DNA of 10,064 nt from Acetatifactor sp. (lineage in GTDB: Bacteria; Bacillota; Clostridia; Lachnospirales; Lachnospiraceae): the NCBI GenBank assembly GCA_016303085.1, contig JAEDMI010000089.1, positions 1 to 10,064 on the forward strand, written 5' to 3'. The translations under genes and the position numbers were made by a program. Below are positions 7,045 through 10,064 of the stretch, piece after piece. Positions within the stretch are counted from its first letter, which is position 1, and each line of letters starts with the position of its first letter. The notes under the pieces were generated by a model, which did not search any database, was not told the DNA's origin, and saw only the letters and a list, made by a program, of their open reading frames with translations.

Positions 7045-8673
7045 AAAATTACCGCGATCTATTGCCGCTTGAGTCGTGATGACGAGCAGGCAGGAGAGAG
7101 CAACAGCATTGTCAATCAAAAGGCGATTCTCAAGAAATACGCAAAAGAACAGGGATTCCGCAACATCCAGTTTTTTGTGGATGACGGTTTTTCCGGTGCC
7201 AACTTCAACCGTCCGGAATGGCAACGCATGATCGCCATGGTGGAATCAGATCAAATCGGTGTTCTGCTTGCCAAGGACATGAGTCGAATCGGAAGAAACT
7301 ATCTGGAAGTTGGATTCTACACAGAGATCCTTTTCCCGAAGCACAATGTCCGGTTCATTGCCATCAACAGCGGTGTGGACAGTGCCAACCAAATGGACAA
7401 TGACTTTACACCTTTCCTGAACATTATCAACGAGTTCTATGTGAAGGACAGCAGTAAAAAGGTCAAGGCATCCATGAAGCAGAAAGGTGAATCCGGTGAA
7501 TATCTGACCACCAATCCGCCCTATGGCTACATGAAAGACCCCGACAATCCGAAAAGGCATTGGATCATCGATGATGAAGCCGAAGCTGTTGTCCGTCAGA
7601 TTTTTGCATGGTGCATGGAGGGGTACGGCCCTTCTCAAATTGCCAAAAAGCTGAAAGAGGCAAAGGTGGATTGTCCTACCGTCCACTGGGCAAAGATGGG
7701 AAGAAATGCTCCCGCTAAAACTCCGGACGATCCTTATGATTGGGCACCCCGCACCATTTCCGGAATCCTGGAACGGCAGGAATATCTGGGCCACATGGTC
7801 AACTTCCGCACCCACCGACAGTCCTACAAGAGCAAAAAGAAAATCGAAAATCCTCAGTCCGAATGGAAGATTTTCGAGAATACCCATGATGCGATTGTGG
7901 ATGAAGAAACCTTCTACCGTGTGCAGGAACTTCGAAAGAATAAACGCCGCCCTGCCCGAACAGGAAAAAGCAATATGTTCTCCGGTGTGGTCCGCTGTGC
8001 TGACTGCGGTGAAAAGCTCTATTACTGCACTAGCAAAAACCTCGAGGCCCGGCAGGATCACTTTATCTGCTCCACAACCCGCAGACGGGGTTCGGAAACC
8101 TGTACATCCCATTTCATCCGGGCTGTGGTTCTGGAGGAAGGTACCCTGCGGCACATGCAGTTGGTGATCTCCTGCATTGCAAGCCATGAGGATGCGTTCC
8201 GAAAGGCTCTGGGCGCAAAGCGAAATGCCGAGGTCAGAAAAGAGCTTGCTGCAAAGCGGCGGATGCTCCAGAAATCGGAGAATCGTCTGGCGGAACTAGA
8301 TCGGCTATTCAAGCGCATTTATGAGGATATGGTGGGAGGAAAACTCAGTGAAGCTCGGTTCCAAATGCTTGCAGACGACTACGAAAAGGAACAGGACGAA
8401 CTGAGAGAAAAGATTGACATACTGGAAGATGAGATTCAACAGCAGGAAGATCAGACAGAGAATGTGGACAAATTCATCCGTCAGGCGAAGAAGTATCTGC
8501 ATCTGGAGAAGTTGACTCCCGCAGTGCTGAACGATCTGGTCAAAGCGGTCTATGTCCATGCCCCGGACAATTCCAGCGGACACCGAGTGCAGGATGTGGA
8601 AATCAGCTACAACTACATTGGGATTCTTCCTGCAACATTACTCTATGATTTACAGAACGGAAAAACGGCATGA
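7027..8673 (+). CDS. Large serine recombinase (TnpX-like site-specific integrase)
   Basis: This 548-aa recombinase cuts and rejoins DNA at att sites through a serine-DNA link. I choose ATG 7027 because AGGAGG (7013-7018) lies eight bases upstream; the in-frame GTG 6943 and ATG 6970 overlap the operator and -10. The catalytic domain starts AIYCRLSRDDE with nucleophile Ser16, followed by DDGFSGANFNRP and the arginine motif KDMSRIGRNY. The recombinase DNA-binding domain contains the typical PPYGY and the IAKKL helix. A zinc ribbon uses C324-x2-C327 and C348-x10-C359. A long coiled coil (about 400-485) and a C-terminal DUF4368-like tail (VYVHAPDN, then VEISYNYIG) complete the protein. Size and order match TnpX/Tn4451-type enzymes of Clostridia. 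The frame is intact, so the enzyme is probably active. The gene has its own promoter and ends in a terminator stem. Confidence 0.95.
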   Translation: MNRQSGKITAIYCRLSRDDEQAGESNSIVNQKAILKKYAKEQGFRNIQFFVDDGFSGANFNRPEWQRMIAMVESDQIGVLLAKDMSRIGRNYLEVGFYTEILFPKHNVRFIAINSGVDSANQMDNDFTPFLNIINEFYVKDSSKKVKASMKQKGESGEYLTTNPPYGYMKDPDNPKRHWIIDDEAEAVVRQIFAWCMEGYGPSQIAKKLKEAKVDCPTVHWAKMGRNAPAKTPDDPYDWAPRTISGILERQEYLGHMVNFRTHRQSYKSKKKIENPQSEWKIFENTHDAIVDEETFYRVQELRKNKRRPARTGKSNMFSGVVRCADCGEKLYYCTSKNLEARQDHFICSTTRRRGSETCTSHFIRAVVLEEGTLRHMQLVISCIASHEDAFRKALGAKRNAEVRKELAAKRRMLQKSENRLAELDRLFKRIYEDMVGGKLSEARFQMLADDYEKEQDELREKIDILEDEIQQQEDQTENVDKFIRQAKKYLHLEKLTPAVLNDLVKAVYVHAPDNSSGHRVQDVEISYNYIGILPATLLYDLQNGKTA

Positions 8674-8690
8674 CCGAAATCATGCCGTTT
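8663..8690. terminator. Bidirectional terminator between recombinase and tRNA-Asp
   Basis: The perfect 11-bp arms AAACGGCATGA (8663-8673) and TCATGCCGTTT (8680-8690) flank the loop CCGAAA. The recombinase stop codon TGA (8671-8673) is inside the stem. On the - strand the stem is followed by a run of five T, so it suits termination of the tRNA transcript best. On the + strand the run is only TTT. Confidence 0.7.
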
Positions 8691-8747
8691 CCCGAAAACA
8701 ATTATAAAACTGTTTTATTGGACCGCTCCGGAAGCGTGCTTTTTTCC

Positions 8748-8824
8748 TGGCGACCCGGAACGGACTCGAACCGTCGACCTCCAGCGTGACAGGCTGGCGT
8801 GCTAACCGACTGCACCACCGGGCC
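8748..8824 (-). tRNA. tRNA-Asp (anticodon GTC)
   Basis: The 77-base gene on the - strand begins GGCCCGG (8824-8818) and its 3' acceptor strand is CCGGGTC, followed by discriminator G and an encoded CCA (8750-8748). The anticodon arm reads CCAGC-CTGTCAC-GCTGG with anticodon GTC. The T arm contains the invariant GGTTCGAGTCC. All four stems pair, with one G-T in the acceptor. It decodes GAC/GAU. It is convergent to the serine recombinase. Confidence 0.97.
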
Positions 8825-8846
8825 AAACATCCTTGAACCGGGTCGT

Positions 8847-8875
8847 ATTATATCAGACAGAATCGGATTTGTAAA
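8847..8875 (-). promoter_or_regulatory. tRNA-Asp promoter
   Basis: On the - strand, TTTACA (8875-8870) and TATAAT (8852-8847) are separated by 17 bases, close to a sigma-A consensus. A GC-rich stretch (ACGACCCGG) follows the -10, as is common in stable-RNA promoters under stringent control. The predicted start is about 15 bases before the mature tRNA. Confidence 0.85.
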
Positions 8876-8906
8876 GGCCTTAAATGAAAACCGGATCATT
8901 TTTCTC

Positions 8907-8929
8907 TGTGATGTAAATAGATGTGACCC
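8907..8929. repeat. Putative terminal inverted repeat, transposase-3' side
   Basis: The sequence contains GATGTGACCC (8920-8929), which matches GATGTGAACC at the opposite end in inverted orientation with one mismatch. The outer bases begin TGTG, as on the other side. Alignment of the outer 13 bases needs gaps, so the exact tip is uncertain. Confidence 0.45.
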
Positions 8930-8965
8930 ATCTGCAAGAAGAAAGTTTTCAATATGGTATATAAC

Positions 8966-9011
8966 AGGTTGCGAGACGGACATATCGTAAGATATGTTCG
9001 GCTTGCAACCT
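8966..9011 (-). terminator. Long interrupted hairpin downstream of the transposase
   Basis: The outer arms AGGTTGCGAG (8966-8975) and CTTGCAACCT (9002-9011) pair over 10 bases with one G-T. After a 4/4 internal loop, ACATATC (8980-8986) and GATATGT (8991-8997) pair perfectly around GTAA. It lies 13 bases past the transposase stop on the - strand. No T-run follows, so factor-assisted termination, mRNA end protection or a transposase-related structure are all possible. Confidence 0.5.
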
Positions 9012-9023
9012 TTGCCAAAGCCG

Positions 9024-9962
9024 TTAGGCTGCGGCCAGCTTTTCTTTCAGAAGCTCCAGTGGGCTTTTTCCGCCAAGGGTTCGCATCGGCTTACGGTTGC
9101 TCCAGGCAAGGTGTACCTTCAGTTTTTCATTCAGTTCCTTTACATCTGAGAACTTCTCCCAATCGTAAAAGTATCGCTGGTCATTGCGGTGGCTGCGTTC
9201 TACCTTACCGTTGTGCCAAGGTGTCCGGGGCGGGATCAGCTTATGGGAGATACCTGCCGCTTCCAGCGCAATATCAAAAGGACATTTCTCGGTGTCGCTG
9301 ATGTATTTATAAGTGAATTCCGTACCATTGTCTGTTTGGATTGTTTGAATCTTAAATGGAAACGCTTTTTGAAGCATTTTGAAGAATCTTACAGTGTTTT
9401 CCGGGGTATGCTCCTCAAAACCGTAGACAAACCGTACTCTGGTACATTCGTCGATAGCCGTCCACTGGTAAAGGTGCTTTCCATCCCGCTTTGCGGCACC
9501 TTTCAAGCAGTAATACGGCACTTCCTTCACATCAATCTGAACTTTTTCACCGGGAACACTCAGTTCCGGATAACGGCGGTCATGTTTGCGGGGAGGCTTT
9601 TTCTCCGCTTTTCCGCCACACAGCCCCATCCGTCTGGCTGCATAGAGAAAGCCACTGTAGCTTCTTGTATAACCCTCTGCTTTGGCGGTCATATAGGCTC
9701 CCTCCCAGCCGTAACGGAAGAAAGACGCATCCAATGCTTTGCGAATCAGATCTTCTTCCTGGGGGGTGTGCTGCCGCGGATGGCTTTTCGGACGGTGAGA
9801 AAGCTCTTTCAGGGATTGCCATGTGCCGTCGTAGCGTTTGCACCACCGCTTCACGCTGCTCAGGCTTACACCATACTTTTTTGCTGCAAAACTCTTTCCC
9901 TTTTTCATTGCCAGCTTAACTACTGCTTGACGGCTGCGAGCCTCTTGTGCTATCCTGTTCAT
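9024..9962 (-). CDS. IS481-like DDE transposase
   Basis: This 312-aa transposase catalyses strand transfer of the surrounding insertion sequence. The N-terminal 50 residues form a helix-turn-helix (AAKKYGVSLSSVKRWCKRYD), followed by a second basic helical region. The integrase-core (rve) domain carries QIDVKEVPYY with Asp144, QTDNGTEF with Asp211, and PWHNGKVERSHRND with Glu255, completing the DDE triad. The Asp211-Glu255 gap is 43 residues, longer than the 35 usual in IS3/IS481 relatives. The extra residues appear to lie around YISDTEKCPFD. The start ATG (9962-9960) has GAGGAG seven bases upstream on the - strand. One uninterrupted frame without a frameshift signal favours IS481 over IS3, which normally needs two frames. 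The gene appears intact. Its stop is about 115 bases from the element's left end. Confidence 0.88.
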   Translation of the reverse strand: MNRIAQEARSRQAVVKLAMKKGKSFAAKKYGVSLSSVKRWCKRYDGTWQSLKELSHRPKSHPRQHTPQEEDLIRKALDASFFRYGWEGAYMTAKAEGYTRSYSGFLYAARRMGLCGGKAEKKPPRKHDRRYPELSVPGEKVQIDVKEVPYYCLKGAAKRDGKHLYQWTAIDECTRVRFVYGFEEHTPENTVRFFKMLQKAFPFKIQTIQTDNGTEFTYKYISDTEKCPFDIALEAAGISHKLIPPRTPWHNGKVERSHRNDQRYFYDWEKFSDVKELNEKLKVHLAWSNRKPMRTLGGKSPLELLKEKLAAA

Positions 9963-10032
9963 GAGAAGTCTCCTCTTGCGGTTTGGTGGTTTGTGGTGAA
10001 TTCACTATACCACATCGAGGATGACTTCTCAT
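9961..10032 (-). promoter_or_regulatory. Transposase leader: hairpin hiding the ribosome binding site
   Basis: On the - strand ATGAGAAGTCATCCTC (10032-10017) pairs with GAGGAGACTTCTCAT (9975-9961). This gives 15 bp with a single bulged base around a 41-base loop. The 3' arm contains the ribosome binding site GAGGAG and the first two bases of the start codon. Only RNA that starts upstream of 10032 can form it. Confidence 0.7.
10004..10009 (-). promoter_or_regulatory. Probable transposase promoter -10 element
   Basis: On the - strand TATAGT (10009-10004) is preceded by TGG, an extended -10. The -35 position (about 10032-10027) reads ATGAGA and is poor. Initiation would fall near 9997, inside the loop of the leader hairpin, giving a transcript without the 5' arm. 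Confidence 0.45.
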
Positions 10033-10039
10033 CTTTTTT

Positions 10040-10064
10040 GGTTCACATCATTTTAGCACATACA
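10040..10064. repeat. Putative terminal inverted repeat, transposase-5' side
   Basis: On the + strand GGTTCACATC (10040-10049) is the inverted partner of GATGTGACCC at 8920-8929 with one mismatch. The tip is either CACA at 10057-10060 or the final TACA at 10061-10064, and the window ends here. Confidence 0.45.

Larger units (their letters stand above)
6180..8690 (+). mobile_element. Minimal serine-recombinase element (approximate limits)
   Basis: The interval contains only an unknown 134-aa gene, a TnpW-like gene and a TnpX-like recombinase, placed between an operon terminator and a tRNA gene. No conjugation, resistance or other cargo genes are present, so it is either a very small integrated element or the recombinase end of a decayed larger one. 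TnpX-type enzymes recombine at short cores (GA in Tn4451), which cannot be located by eye. The limits given are those of the gene block, not proven att sites. Confidence 0.5.
8907..10064 (-). mobile_element. IS481-like insertion sequence (right end at or near the window edge)
   Basis: An intact transposase gene is flanked by imperfect inverted ends. The left end starts TGTGATGTAAATAGATGTGACCC (8907-8929, split here as TGTGATGTAAATA and GATGTGACCC). The other end, read on the - strand from 10064, contains TGTGCTAAAAT followed by GATGTGAACC. The shared core is GATGTGA(C/A)CC. The length of about 1.15 kb and a single transposase gene fit the IS481 group. No target duplication can be confirmed because at most four bases lie beyond the putative right end. 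Confidence 0.6.

Noticed and set aside
7246..8187. Open frame of 313 codons on the - strand
   Set aside because: It is a shadow of the serine recombinase, which has complete catalytic and zinc motifs in the + frame.
8690..8760. Integration of the recombinase element into the 3' end of tRNA-Asp
   Set aside because: The tRNA is complete, but I found no copy of its 3' end at the left side (6022-6333), and large serine recombinases of this type usually do not target tRNA genes.
8903..10064. Target-site duplication around the IS
   Set aside because: The four bases before 8907 (TCTC) do not match the last four of the window (TACA), and the right tip may lie at or beyond the edge.
1..10064. CRISPR array, riboswitch, rRNA, toxin-antitoxin or phage-defence genes
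   Set aside because: No regularly spaced repeats, no known riboswitch core and no genes of these classes were seen on either strand.

Overview
The window looks like chromosome from a gut-type Clostridia (Firmicutes), plausibly Oscillospiraceae or Lachnospiraceae. The reasons are strong AGGAGG-type ribosome binding sites on nearly every gene, an LplB/LplC-type sugar transporter, a TnpW-like protein next to a large serine recombinase, and moderate base composition. The genus cannot be fixed from this sequence.

Region 1 (1-6146, + strand) is the distal part of an alpha-galactoside utilisation operon. It holds the end of one ABC sugar permease, a complete second permease, and a GH4 alpha-galactosidase/alpha-glucosidase (NAD- and metal-dependent). 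Next comes the wreck of a secreted GH97-type enzyme with CBM35-like modules, then a complete GH36 alpha-galactosidase. A hairpin terminator follows at about 6105-6146. The likely logic is import of raffinose- or melibiose-type sugars through the transporter and cytoplasmic cleavage by GH4 and GH36. The secreted enzyme would once have trimmed galactosides outside the cell, but its catalytic domain is deleted. The operon promoter, the solute-binding protein and the start of the first permease lie upstream of the window.

Region 2 (about 6180-8690, + strand) is a small mobile module. A good extended -10 promoter leads into an unrecognised 134-aa gene, an overlapping TnpW-like gene, and a 548-aa large serine recombinase. 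The recombinase has its own promoter with a palindrome over the -35 region. The module stops at a perfect hairpin that probably also terminates the convergent tRNA transcript.

Region 3 (8748-8875, - strand) is a complete tRNA-Asp(GTC) gene with encoded CCA and a near-consensus promoter.

Region 4 (about 8907 to the window end, - strand) is an insertion sequence with an intact 312-aa DDE transposase (IS481-like). It sits about 30 bp upstream of the tRNA promoter. The transposase start region can fold into a long hairpin that would hide its ribosome binding site only in transcripts entering from outside the element.

I found no clearly new defence or biosynthetic system. The most notable points are the deleted GH97 gene, the translation-blocking hairpin of the IS, the regulatory architecture of the recombinase, and the unrecognised 134-aa gene.
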